Assembly: GCA_036394995.1 (NCBI GenBank)
Contig: DASWED010000101.1
Span: 1 to 26,121, forward strand
Reading direction: 5' to 3'
DNA length: 26,121 nt
DNA from: DASWED01 sp036394995
GTDB taxonomy: Bacteria; Actinomycetota; UBA4738; JACQTL01
Every line of letters begins with the position of its first letter. The first letter of the stretch is position 1. Of this stretch, positions 1 through 6,024 are shown in pieces. A program made the translations under genes and the position numbers. The notes under the pieces are model-generated. The model was not told the origin of the DNA. It ran no database searches and saw nothing but the letters and a program-made list of their open reading frames with translations.

Positions 1-390
1 CCCGGCGGCGTGGGCGAACTGAAGGGCGGAGGCCACCTGGGCGGCCACCTCGGCGGCCCGCTCGGGCTGCAGGCGGCCCTCGGACTTCAGGACCTCCCCC
101 AGGGTCCTGCCCGGGACGTACTCCATGACGATGTAGTGCACGGGGGGGTCCGAGCCGGTGTCGTACACGCTCACCACGTTGGGGTGGTTGAGGCGGGCCG
201 CGGCCTGGGCCTCCCGGCGGAACCGCTGCACGAACGCCTGGTCCCGGGCGTACTGGGGGGCCAGGACCTTGATGGCCACCGTCCGGCCCAGCACGGTGTC
301 GGTGCCCCGGTAGACCTGGGCCATGCCGCCTGCCCCGACCGTCTGTTCGAGCCGGTACCTGTCGCCCAATTCGGTCTGCGAGGAGTCCAC
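1..390 (-). CDS. Serine/threonine protein kinase, PknB type (N-terminal part, cut by window start)
   Basis: A minus-strand reading of 130 codons begins at GTG 390 and runs off the window edge. It encodes the N-lobe of a Hanks-type Ser/Thr kinase. The N-terminus reads VDSSQTELGDRYRLEQTVG. The glycine-rich loop GAGGMAQVYRG lies at residues 19-29, the ATP-anchoring lysine in VAIKVL is K41, the alpha-C glutamate in FRREA is E60, and a hinge VMEYVPG follows. The reading stops just before the expected HRD catalytic loop, so activity and any transmembrane or PASTA parts cannot be judged. An in-frame GTG at 408 would add six residues; neither start has a strong ribosome site. The gene is divergent from a DivIVA-domain gene 95 bases away. 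In actinobacteria PknA/PknB kinases phosphorylate the DivIVA homologue Wag31, so a kinase-substrate pair is a reasonable inference but unproven. Confidence 0.9.
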   Translation of the reverse strand, partial: MDSSQTELGDRYRLEQTVGAGGMAQVYRGTDTVLGRTVAIKVLAPQYARDQAFVQRFRREAQAAARLNHPNVVSVYDTGSDPPVHYIVMEYVPGRTLGEVLKSEGRLQPERAAEVAAQVASALQFAHAAG

Positions 391-471
391 GAGACAGTTC
401 TTACCCACCCCGCCGGGGAACCGAGGCCGAGAAAGGGCCGACCCACGGGTTCAGGCCGGCCCCCCGGCCGC

Positions 472-485
472 CGATGTAGACATCG
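472..485. promoter_or_regulatory. 14-bp palindrome abutting the DivIVA-gene start
   Basis: CGATGT-AG-ACATCG is a perfect 6+2+6 inverted repeat ending exactly one base before ATG 486, in the 95-base divergent space between the kinase and DivIVA-domain genes. It contains a TAGACA hexamer resembling an actinobacterial -10 box. It could be an operator, or it could be chance. If the hexamer is the -10, translation would more likely begin at ATG 501 than at ATG 486. Confidence 0.3.
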
Positions 486-1379
486 ATGCCCGAACACGAG
501 ATGAACGGGGAGCAGAGCGACGTGCTCGTCGGTCTCGCTCCGGCGGATTGGGCGGCGGCGGACGAGATCCGCCGGCGCCGGTTCGCGCACGCCCCGAACG
601 GCTACTCGCCGGAGGAGGTCCACGATTTCCTCGACAAGCTGGCCGGCATGTTCGCGAACCTCCGGACCCAGGTGGCCGAGCTCCGCCGCGTCCCGCCGGC
701 AGGGCCCGCTCCCATCGAGGGCGGCACCGCGGTCAGCGGAATGGCCGTCCGCATGGCCGACGTGCTCCGCGAGGCCGACTCCCACGCAGCTTCGGTCCGG
801 CAGGAAGCCGACCGGGAGACCGCCCGACTCCTGGCCGAGGCCCGCCAGGAGGCGGAACGCACGGTGAACGAGGCCCGCCATGAGGCGGACCGCATGGTCG
901 TGGCCGCCCGGAGCGACGCCGAGCAATCGGCGGCCGGGCACCTCCAGGAGGTCCAGCGGACCATGGGCCAGGCGGCCGCGCAATCCGCGGGCCTGATCGC
1001 CACGGCCCGCGACGAGGCCGAACGCATCCTCACCACGGCCCGCGAGGAGGCCGATCGGGTCAGGTCCGACGCCGGGGACGAGGCGCTCCAGGCCCGCCGG
1101 GAGTCCGAACGGAACCTGGCGGAGGCCGCCGCGATCCGCGAGGCCGTGCTGGCCGAGCTCCGGGGCGCGTTCGACCGGATCGCCTCGGTTGTCCCCGATG
1201 CGACCGAGACGTCCGATCCCGGCTTCGCGCAGAAGACCGAACCGGCCTGGGACTTCGATCCGATCGCCGGGGTGGACCCGGACGTCACCACCTCGGAGGG
1301 ATCCGGAGGAACGGTCCAGGCGGCCGACCCGCCGGAGGACGGCGTCACGCGGCCGGACCACGGCGAGCTGTACTCGTAG
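486..1379 (+). CDS. DivIVA-domain coiled-coil protein (Wag31-like)
   Basis: This 297-aa protein has an N-terminal DivIVA-type lipid-binding module: DEIRRRRFAHAPNGYSPEEV followed by HDFLDKL at about residues 26-53. A short Pro/Gly linker leads into a long coiled coil (about residues 88-250) built of A-x-x-E-A-x-R repeats rich in Ala, Glu and Arg. The C-terminal tail is acidic and disordered. DivIVA proteins sense negative membrane curvature and organise polar growth or septum positioning in Gram-positive bacteria. Whether this is the essential polar-growth paralogue or an accessory one cannot be told here, since no ftsZ/sepF neighbourhood is present. An alternative start is ATG 501 (MNGEQSD). 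The gene is divergent from a PknB-like kinase and converges, 10 bases apart, on the lysozyme-like gene. Confidence 0.85.
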   Translation: MPEHEMNGEQSDVLVGLAPADWAAADEIRRRRFAHAPNGYSPEEVHDFLDKLAGMFANLRTQVAELRRVPPAGPAPIEGGTAVSGMAVRMADVLREADSHAASVRQEADRETARLLAEARQEAERTVNEARHEADRMVVAARSDAEQSAAGHLQEVQRTMGQAAAQSAGLIATARDEAERILTTAREEADRVRSDAGDEALQARRESERNLAEAAAIREAVLAELRGAFDRIASVVPDATETSDPGFAQKTEPAWDFDPIAGVDPDVTTSEGSGGTVQAADPPEDGVTRPDHGELYS

Positions 1380-1389
1380 CGACGCCGCC

Positions 1390-2094
1390 TCAGGCCCCGC
1401 ACACGGGCCAGTCCCTGGCCCAGGTCCCCTTCTCGGCCGCCATCCTCATGCTCACGACGACGTTCGCCATCGCGTCCGTCGGCGGCGTCCCCGCGAAGCC
1501 GTAGCTCGCGGCGCGCCCCCGCCAGTACCGGAGGCTCTGCTGGTACAGCCCGGTGCACCCGGTGCCGCCACACCCGGAGGGGTTGAACGCGGCGGTTCGC
1601 ATCGAGGACTCGCACCGCGCCACCGCCAGCGCCTTGGCCGCTCCCCCCGGCACGTCCCACACCTCGGCCTCGCAGACGATGAGCCGGGACAGGGGCGAAT
1701 CCGGGCCCCACCGCCCCGGGCACGGTTCCAGGACGCCCACCGCCGCGGGGGCCGGAGCCCGCACCTGCACCGGGGGAGCCGGCCGCGCCTCGTCGCCGAA
1801 GGCCGGGACGACGCCCGATCCCCGCAGCGCGGCCGCCAGGGCGGCGACGGCGAGCAGGGTCATGGCGAGCCGCGGCCACGACAGGCGTTCCCTCGCGAGC
1901 CGGCGATGCCGCGGGCGAACTGGGGACCACGACAGGCGTTGCCCCGAGGGCCGGAGATGCCGCGGGAGACGGCGAGAGCACGACGCGGCGCCCCGGCGAT
2001 GCCGGGGGCCGGGGTGTCCCGCCCGCGGGGCAGCCCTCCTCGGGTTCGGGGAGAGCCGGGGGGTCACGGCGATCCGGATCGCTGCTCCGGCCAT
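1390..2094 (-). CDS. Secreted lysozyme-like (SLT/Rpf-fold) protein with Arg-rich N-terminal extension
   Basis: The 234-aa protein is read from ATG 2094, preceded by GAAAGGTGGGT. Residues 1-77 are very Arg/Pro-rich and contain a tandem repeat. Residues 78-91 form a hydrophobic segment (signal peptide or membrane anchor), then comes an Ala/Pro linker. The C-terminal domain (about 125-234) carries ALAVARCESSM with a likely catalytic Glu at 162, NPSGCGGTGCTGLYQQ, and a closing TWARDWPVCG. These resemble the transglycosylase/resuscitation-promoting-factor fold (ARCESG...NPSGASGLFQ). Six cysteines lie after the anchor, suggesting disulfides outside the membrane. The likely role is peptidoglycan cleavage. 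The start is uncertain: ATG 1863 would give a 157-aa form whose signal peptide lacks a basic n-region, leaving the repeat as untranslated leader. A stress-sigma-like promoter lies just upstream. Confidence 0.75.
   Translation of the reverse strand: MAGAAIRIAVTPRLSPNPRRAAPRAGHPGPRHRRGAASCSRRLPRHLRPSGQRLSWSPVRPRHRRLARERLSWPRLAMTLLAVAALAAALRGSGVVPAFGDEARPAPPVQVRAPAPAAVGVLEPCPGRWGPDSPLSRLIVCEAEVWDVPGGAAKALAVARCESSMRTAAFNPSGCGGTGCTGLYQQSLRYWRGRAASYGFAGTPPTDAMANVVVSMRMAAEKGTWARDWPVCGA
1876..2010. repeat. Three-copy imperfect tandem repeat (period 51, then 42 bases)
   Basis: CCACGACAGGCGTT at 1876 recurs at 1927, and both are followed by a similar G/C-rich stretch ending GATGCCGCGGG. A third, degenerate copy starts at 1978 and is 9 bases shorter. 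Both periods are multiples of three. On the minus strand the units read as Arg-rich segments beginning RHRR, RHLR and RHRR, in the N-terminal extension of the lysozyme-like protein. Confidence 0.75.
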
Positions 2095-2109
2095 ACCCAC
2101 CTTTCGACC

Positions 2110-2135
2110 GTATCCAGCCCTCCCGGCACCGAAAC
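2110..2135 (-). promoter_or_regulatory. Candidate general-stress sigma (SigB/SigF-like) promoter for the lysozyme-like gene
   Basis: On the minus strand GTTTCG (2135-2130), a 14-base spacer, then GGATAC (2115-2110). This matches the GTTT-N14-16-GGGTAT form known for group-III sigma factors of actinobacteria, with one or two deviations. It predicts a start of transcription near 2103 and a very short leader to ATG 2094. The same arrangement with the same spacer is found upstream of the RTX and DUF6458 genes. Confidence 0.45.
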
Positions 2136-2184
2136 GCGGTGAGCGTTCGCGAGAGTGACAAAACTCGCGGCCATGGGCCGATGG

Positions 2185-2907
2185 TCAGCGGTTCGAGAAC
2201 AGCGGCAGGTTGGTCCCCGTGAGCGCGTGGATGGGGCCGTCCAGGAGCTCCACGATGAGATGCCCCACGTCCTCCGGCTGCAGGCCCGGCCGGAGGCTCG
2301 GGTTCGCCAGGCGCAGCATCTCGGTGTCCACGGCCCCGGGGGACAGGCACAGCGCGGAGATCCCGTGCTCCCGGCCCTCCACGGCGAGGCCCTCGACGAG
2401 CCCGACGATCCCGGCCTTCGACGCGTTATACGCGGACAGGCCCGGGAACTTCTCGGTGGCGTACACGCCGGACAGCGACGAGATGGCCACGATGCGGCCC
2501 CCACCGCGCCGGCGCATGGCCCCGAAGGCCCTCCGGCAGCACAGGAACGTCCCCGTGAGGTTCACCCCGATGGTCTCGGACCAGGCCTCGTCGGTGGTCT
2601 CCTCCACCAGGCCCTTGGTGAGGACCCCCGCGGCGGCCACCAGGATCGAGCACCCACCCTGCGCATCGGCCGCGTCGAACAGGCGCTCCACCTGCTCGCG
2701 GTCGGACACGTCGGTGACCACGCCCTCCGCCCGTCCGCCGGTCGCCCGGATCTCCTCGGCGGCGTGCTCGAGCGCCTCGAGGTCCCGGGCCGCGAGGATC
2801 ACGGACGCCCCCGCCGCGGCCACCGCCACCGCCACGGCACGGCCGATCCCACGGCTGGCCCCGGTGACCACCGCCACCTCCCCCGCCAGGGGGCCGCCCC
2901 CCGTCAT
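2185..2907 (-). CDS. SDR-family NAD(P)-dependent oxidoreductase (candidate sepiapterin-reductase role)
   Basis: This is a 240-aa classical short-chain dehydrogenase. The cofactor motif TGASRGIG lies at 15-22, with AARD following beta-2 (the Arg suggests NADPH). VAAAG at 90-94 stands where NNAG is usual. Catalytic S143/S144, Y160 and K164 are present in ISSLSG and YNASK, and the PG motif SPGAVDTEM lies at 189-197. Its ATG shares four bases (ATGA) with the stop of the upstream glycosyltransferase gene, so it is the last gene of the folE operon and probably translationally coupled. The family alone does not reveal the substrate. The operon context, behind GTP cyclohydrolase I and a BH4-type PTPS, suggests reduction of 6-pyruvoyl-tetrahydropterin, the sepiapterin-reductase step, which is done by an SDR in known BH4 pathways. 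A generic ketoacyl reductase is the alternative. Confidence 0.9.
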   Translation of the reverse strand: MTGGGPLAGEVAVVTGASRGIGRAVAVAVAAAGASVILAARDLEALEHAAEEIRATGGRAEGVVTDVSDREQVERLFDAADAQGGCSILVAAAGVLTKGLVEETTDEAWSETIGVNLTGTFLCCRRAFGAMRRRGGGRIVAISSLSGVYATEKFPGLSAYNASKAGIVGLVEGLAVEGREHGISALCLSPGAVDTEMLRLANPSLRPGLQPEDVGHLIVELLDGPIHALTGTNLPLFSNR

Positions 2908-3992
2908 CGCCCCGTCCCCACGCCGCGAGCCGTCTCCACCAGCCGGACGGACAGCTCCTCGTAGCCGTCCAGGGTCCGTTCGAGATCGAGGGTCTCCTCG
3001 GCGTGGCGCCGGCACGCCGATCGGTCGAACCGGCCCGCGCCCGAGACCGCCCGGGCCGCGCCGTCGAGGTCGCCCTCGGGGACCAGCGCGCCGGTGACGC
3101 CGTCGGCCACGACCTCCTCCAGGGCCCCCCGGCGGAACCCGATCACGGGGGCCCCCGCGGCCTGGGACTCCGCGGCCACCAGCCCGAACGGTTCGTCCCA
3201 CCGGACCGGACACAGCACGGCCCGGGCCTCGGACATGAGCTCCCACAGGCGCCGCCGGGGCACCGGCCCCTCCAACGACACCCCGGGCCGGTCCCCCCAC
3301 GCCTCCACGGCCTCGGCGTAGCGAGGGTCGTAGGGCCCTCCCACCACGCGGATCGGCGCCCCCGCCCGGGAGGCGATCTCCAGGGCCTCGATCGTGCCCT
3401 TCTCCGGCGAGAGACGGCCGGCGAACAGGACCTCCCCGCCTCCCTCCGCGCCCCACGGGATCCGTTCGACCGGGACCCCGTTCGGGATCACCGTCGACGG
3501 GATCCCCGCGGCCCGCCACGCGGACTCCATCCACCGGGACACGGTCACCACGGCGAGCCGCTCCGGGGCCCGGCGCACCGCCGCCGCCACGTCCGGGACC
3601 GGCGGGAGGTGCAGGACCTGGACGATCGGGAACGGAAGCGTCGCGGCGGCGTCGACCGCCGGCCCGTCGAACGCATGGACGTGCACGATGTCGGCTCCGC
3701 GCCCGGCCACCAGCACGGCGGAGCGCTCGAACGCGTCCCGGGCCGCGCGGGAATCCCCAGGAGCCCCGCCCTCGCGGTTCGCCCGGAACAGGGTGGCCGC
3801 CAGCGAGGCGGGATCCACCCCGGTGTCCACCACGTCCACCCCGTCGATGCTGGAGCCCGACGCCGCGTACACGGCCACGTCGTGGCCCCGGCCGGCCAGC
3901 CCCACAGCGAGGTCGGCCAGCAGCGCCTGCGAGCCCCCCACGTTCGGCTCGGCGATGGGAGTGACCAGCGGCGCCATCACGGCGATCCTCAT
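2904..3992 (-). CDS. GT4-family glycosyltransferase
   Basis: The 362-aa protein has a GT-B fold. The N-terminal half has the GGSQALLADLA nucleotide/acceptor loop at 19-29 and DIVHVHAFDG at 101-110. The C-terminal half has VIPNGV (168-173), AGRLSPEKG (191-199) and the E-x7-E motif EPFGLVAAE (267-275), which binds the sugar nucleotide in retaining GT4 enzymes. No signal peptide or membrane segment is seen, so it is probably cytosolic. Its ATG overlaps the methyltransferase stop and its stop overlaps the SDR start, each by four bases. The donor and acceptor are not visible. Cyanobacterial BH4 glucosyltransferases are GT4 enzymes that glycosylate tetrahydrobiopterin, and the gene sits in a pterin operon, so a pterin acceptor is my preferred inference. 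Lipid or small-molecule glycosylation remains possible. Confidence 0.9.
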   Translation of the reverse strand: MRIAVMAPLVTPIAEPNVGGSQALLADLAVGLAGRGHDVAVYAASGSSIDGVDVVDTGVDPASLAATLFRANREGGAPGDSRAARDAFERSAVLVAGRGADIVHVHAFDGPAVDAAATLPFPIVQVLHLPPVPDVAAAVRRAPERLAVVTVSRWMESAWRAAGIPSTVIPNGVPVERIPWGAEGGGEVLFAGRLSPEKGTIEALEIASRAGAPIRVVGGPYDPRYAEAVEAWGDRPGVSLEGPVPRRRLWELMSEARAVLCPVRWDEPFGLVAAESQAAGAPVIGFRRGALEEVVADGVTGALVPEGDLDGAARAVSGAGRFDRSACRRHAEETLDLERTLDGYEELSVRLVETARGVGTGR

Positions 3993-4837
3993 TCAGGCCT
4001 CCGGCGCCAGCACAGGGACCGGGGCGCCGGGACGCCGAGCACCTCGTACGGGACCCGGCGGTCCCCTCGACGCTCCACCTCCTCGGCGGCGTCCGGCCAG
4101 AAGATCCGGGCAAGCTCCACGGCCTCCTGGGGGGAGGCGTACTCCACCGCCATGTCCCCCTCGAACTCCACCAGGGCGAACCCGCGCTCGGCCAGCCACT
4201 CGGGTCGATCCGGCCACACCACCACCACCAGGCCGCCCGGGCGGCACGCCCGCTCCATCCCGGCCAGGCCGGGGTCCCCGCCGTGCGCGGGGTGGGCTGT
4301 GAACGACGAGCAGGCGATCACCAGTTCGGCCTCGGCGGGTCCCACCGGCAGCTCGTCGAAGAACCCTGCGACGACCTCCACCCCGGGCCGGCCGGCGACG
4401 TTCGACCGGAGGATGTCGCGCATGGGCCCGGCCGGCTCCACCGCCACCAGCCGCTCGCACCTCGGCGCCAGATCGATGGTGAGCCGCCCCCACCCGGCGC
4501 CGACCTCCACGGCGGTGCCGACGCGTTCGGGGAGCCACGCCAGGATCCCGGGGTGCAGCCGCTCACCCACCGTGAGCCGGACGTACAGCTCGGGCTCCAC
4601 CCGGTACAGCAGCTCCCAGGCCAGGGCCGGCGCGGCCCGGCGCCAGGCCTCGCCCCCGGCCGCCACCTCGGACGCCTCCAGGCCCAGCGGACCGAGGAAC
4701 CGTTCGAGCTCGCCGTCGGTGAACACGCGGAGGTCCCGGGGCCCGTACCGGGCGACGAGCGGCGGGGGCGCCTGGGGCCCCGGCGTGCCCGGACCGCCGG
4801 CTTCCCGGAGGGCGGGGCGGCCGGTCACGCCGGTCAC
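3989..4837 (-). CDS. Class I SAM-dependent methyltransferase
   Basis: The 282-aa reading starts at GTG 4837, chosen because it forms a GTGA overlap with the stop of the PTPS gene, matching the overlaps of the next two genes. An upstream in-frame start at 4897 would overlap that gene by over 60 bases. SAM-binding motif I is VEVGAGWGRLT (110-120), with the acidic end of beta-2 in VAVEP (131-135), then a VVAGFFDELP motif-II region and RPGGLVVVVWP. The first 90 residues form a separate helical N-terminal part with a Pro-rich start. The acceptor is unknown. Placed between PTPS and a glycosyltransferase, it may O- or N-methylate a pterin or its sugar; the cyanobacterial pterin glycoside cyanopterin carries a methylated sugar. 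The assignment to methyltransferases is firm, the substrate inference weak. Confidence 0.88.
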   Translation of the reverse strand: MTGVTGRPALREAGGPGTPGPQAPPPLVARYGPRDLRVFTDGELERFLGPLGLEASEVAAGGEAWRRAAPALAWELLYRVEPELYVRLTVGERLHPGILAWLPERVGTAVEVGAGWGRLTIDLAPRCERLVAVEPAGPMRDILRSNVAGRPGVEVVAGFFDELPVGPAEAELVIACSSFTAHPAHGGDPGLAGMERACRPGGLVVVVWPDRPEWLAERGFALVEFEGDMAVEYASPQEAVELARIFWPDAAEEVERRGDRRVPYEVLGVPAPRSLCWRRRPE

Positions 4838-5250
4838 GACGGGTCCCGGCGGCGCTCCGCCCAGTTCTTCTCGGTCTCCCTGATCCGTACCCGCCACAGG
4901 CGTCCCGCCGGCAGCCGTTGCTCCAGCCGGTCCCAGATCGCGTCCGCCAGAACCTCGGTCGTGGGGATCCGCCCGGCCAGCCAGTCGACGTCGGTGTTGA
5001 GGTTCCGGTGGTCGACGTCCGCGATCACCGCCTCATGGAGGACGGCCGAGAGCGTCCCCAGGTCCATCACGTAGCCGGTCTCGGGATCGAGGTCGCCCGC
5101 CACCGACACCTCCATCACGTAGTTGTGCCCGTGCCCCGAGGGGCTGCTGCACTTGCCGAACACCGCGAGGTTGCGTTCGTCGGAGAACGACGGATTGAAC
5201 AGCCGGTGTCCGGCCGTGAACGTCTCGCGGCGGGTCACCACGACCGCCAT
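4834..5250 (-). CDS. ptpS: 6-pyruvoyl-tetrahydropterin synthase, BH4 type
   Basis: This 138-aa T-fold enzyme would convert 7,8-dihydroneopterin triphosphate to 6-pyruvoyl-tetrahydropterin. Zinc ligands are H15 (FTAGHRL) and H40/H42 (SGHGHNY). The catalytic cysteine is C34 in FGKCSSPSGHGH, spaced C-x5-H-G-H as in animal PTPS; QueD uses C-x3-H-G-H. DVDHRNLN at 78-85 supplies the catalytic Asp80/His81 pair, PTTE (97-100) follows, and E125 of RIRETEKNW is the likely pterin-anchoring glutamate. The segment DERNLAVFGKC is strikingly like the animal enzymes. ATG 5250 lies 9 bases after the folE stop. No queC, queE or queF is nearby, which also argues against a queuosine role, though automated annotation would probably call it 6-carboxytetrahydropterin synthase. 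Confidence 0.9.
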   Translation of the reverse strand: MAVVVTRRETFTAGHRLFNPSFSDERNLAVFGKCSSPSGHGHNYVMEVSVAGDLDPETGYVMDLGTLSAVLHEAVIADVDHRNLNTDVDWLAGRIPTTEVLADAIWDRLEQRLPAGRLWRVRIRETEKNWAERRRDPS

Positions 5251-5259
5251 GCCCCGACC

Positions 5260-5946
5260 CTAACGCCGCTCGGGCTGCCGCGTCGCCAGCGAGAGGAACT
5301 CTTGCCTGGTCCGGGCGTCGCTCCGGACACAGCCCAGGAGGGCGGAGGTGATGGTGCGGGAGCCGTGCTTGCGCACCCCCCGCAGGGCCATGCACGTGTG
5401 CTCGGCCTCCAGGACCACGCCCACCCCCTTCGGCTCGAGGTTGTCGTTCAGCCAGCTCGCGATCTGGGAGGTCATCCGCTCCTGGACCTGGAGGCGGCGA
5501 GCGAACATGTCCACCACCCGGGCCAGCTTCGACAGCCCGATGATCCGGTCCTTCGGCAGGTAGCCCACGTGGGCCACGCCGATGAACGGCAGCATGTGGT
5601 GCTCGCACAGCGAGTGGAACTCGATGTCGCGGGCCAGGACCAGCTCGTCGTAGCCCTCCTCGTTGGGGAACGTGGTCGGGGTGAACGGCACCGGGGTCAG
5701 CAGCTCGCCGAGCGATGCCGCCACCCGGCGCGGCGTGTCCACCAGTCCCGGGCGGTCGGGGTCCTGGCCCAGCGCGACCAGCAGGTCCCGGACGGACCGC
5801 TCGGCGGCCTCATTCCGCCCCGGCGCCCCCGGATGCCCCCCGCGGACGACGGCCAGGCGCGCGTCGCGAGCGGCGGCGCCGGCACCCTCGTCTGCGTCCT
5901 CATGGGCCCGGCGAACCGGACCGCTCGTCTCACGTGGATCGATCAT
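5260..5946 (-). CDS. folE: GTP cyclohydrolase I (FolE)
   Basis: The 228-aa enzyme opens the guanine ring of GTP to give 7,8-dihydroneopterin triphosphate, the first step of folate and tetrahydrobiopterin synthesis. The zinc ligands are C114 and H117 in SLCEHHMLPF, and C185 in EAEHTCMALRG. The family blocks GLSKLARVVDMFARR (137-151), RLQVQERMT (151-159) and SALLG (201-205) are intact. About 45 N-terminal residues precede the conserved core and look disordered. ATG 5946 follows GGAGGTCAG, a good ribosome site. It is the first gene of the operon folE-ptpS-methyltransferase-GT4-SDR. No folP, folB or folK is present, so the setting points to a dedicated pterin product more than to housekeeping folate. 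A possible operator lies 54 bases upstream. Confidence 0.96.
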   Translation of the reverse strand: MIDPRETSGPVRRAHEDADEGAGAAARDARLAVVRGGHPGAPGRNEAAERSVRDLLVALGQDPDRPGLVDTPRRVAASLGELLTPVPFTPTTFPNEEGYDELVLARDIEFHSLCEHHMLPFIGVAHVGYLPKDRIIGLSKLARVVDMFARRLQVQERMTSQIASWLNDNLEPKGVGVVLEAEHTCMALRGVRKHGSRTITSALLGCVRSDARTRQEFLSLATRQPERR

Positions 5947-5999
5947 CTGACCTCCATGGACGCGCCCCGCCTGAGGCAGGGCGCTCGTGCGGACGTTCG

Positions 6000-6024
6000 T
6001 ATCGCCAACGACGATAGTTTATAC
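6000..6024 (-). promoter_or_regulatory. Candidate promoter/operator of the folE operon
   Basis: The 72 bases between the membrane-protein stop and folE hold an unusually A/T-rich patch reading GTATAAACTATCG on the minus strand. It is followed by the inverted repeat TATCG-7-CGATA (6016-6000). The TATAAA/TAAACT stretch could serve as a -10, and the palindrome would then sit at or near the transcription start, as repressor sites do. TATAA overlaps the stop codon of the upstream gene. No regulator is assigned. Confidence 0.35.

Noticed and set aside
1876..2010. CRISPR-like array
   Set aside because: Repeats are contiguous, imperfect and lack spacers of even length; they are in-frame coding-type tandem units.
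4834..5250. Queuosine pathway enzyme QueD
   Set aside because: Active-site spacing is C-x5-H-G-H, not C-x3-H-G-H, and the neighbours are not queuosine genes.
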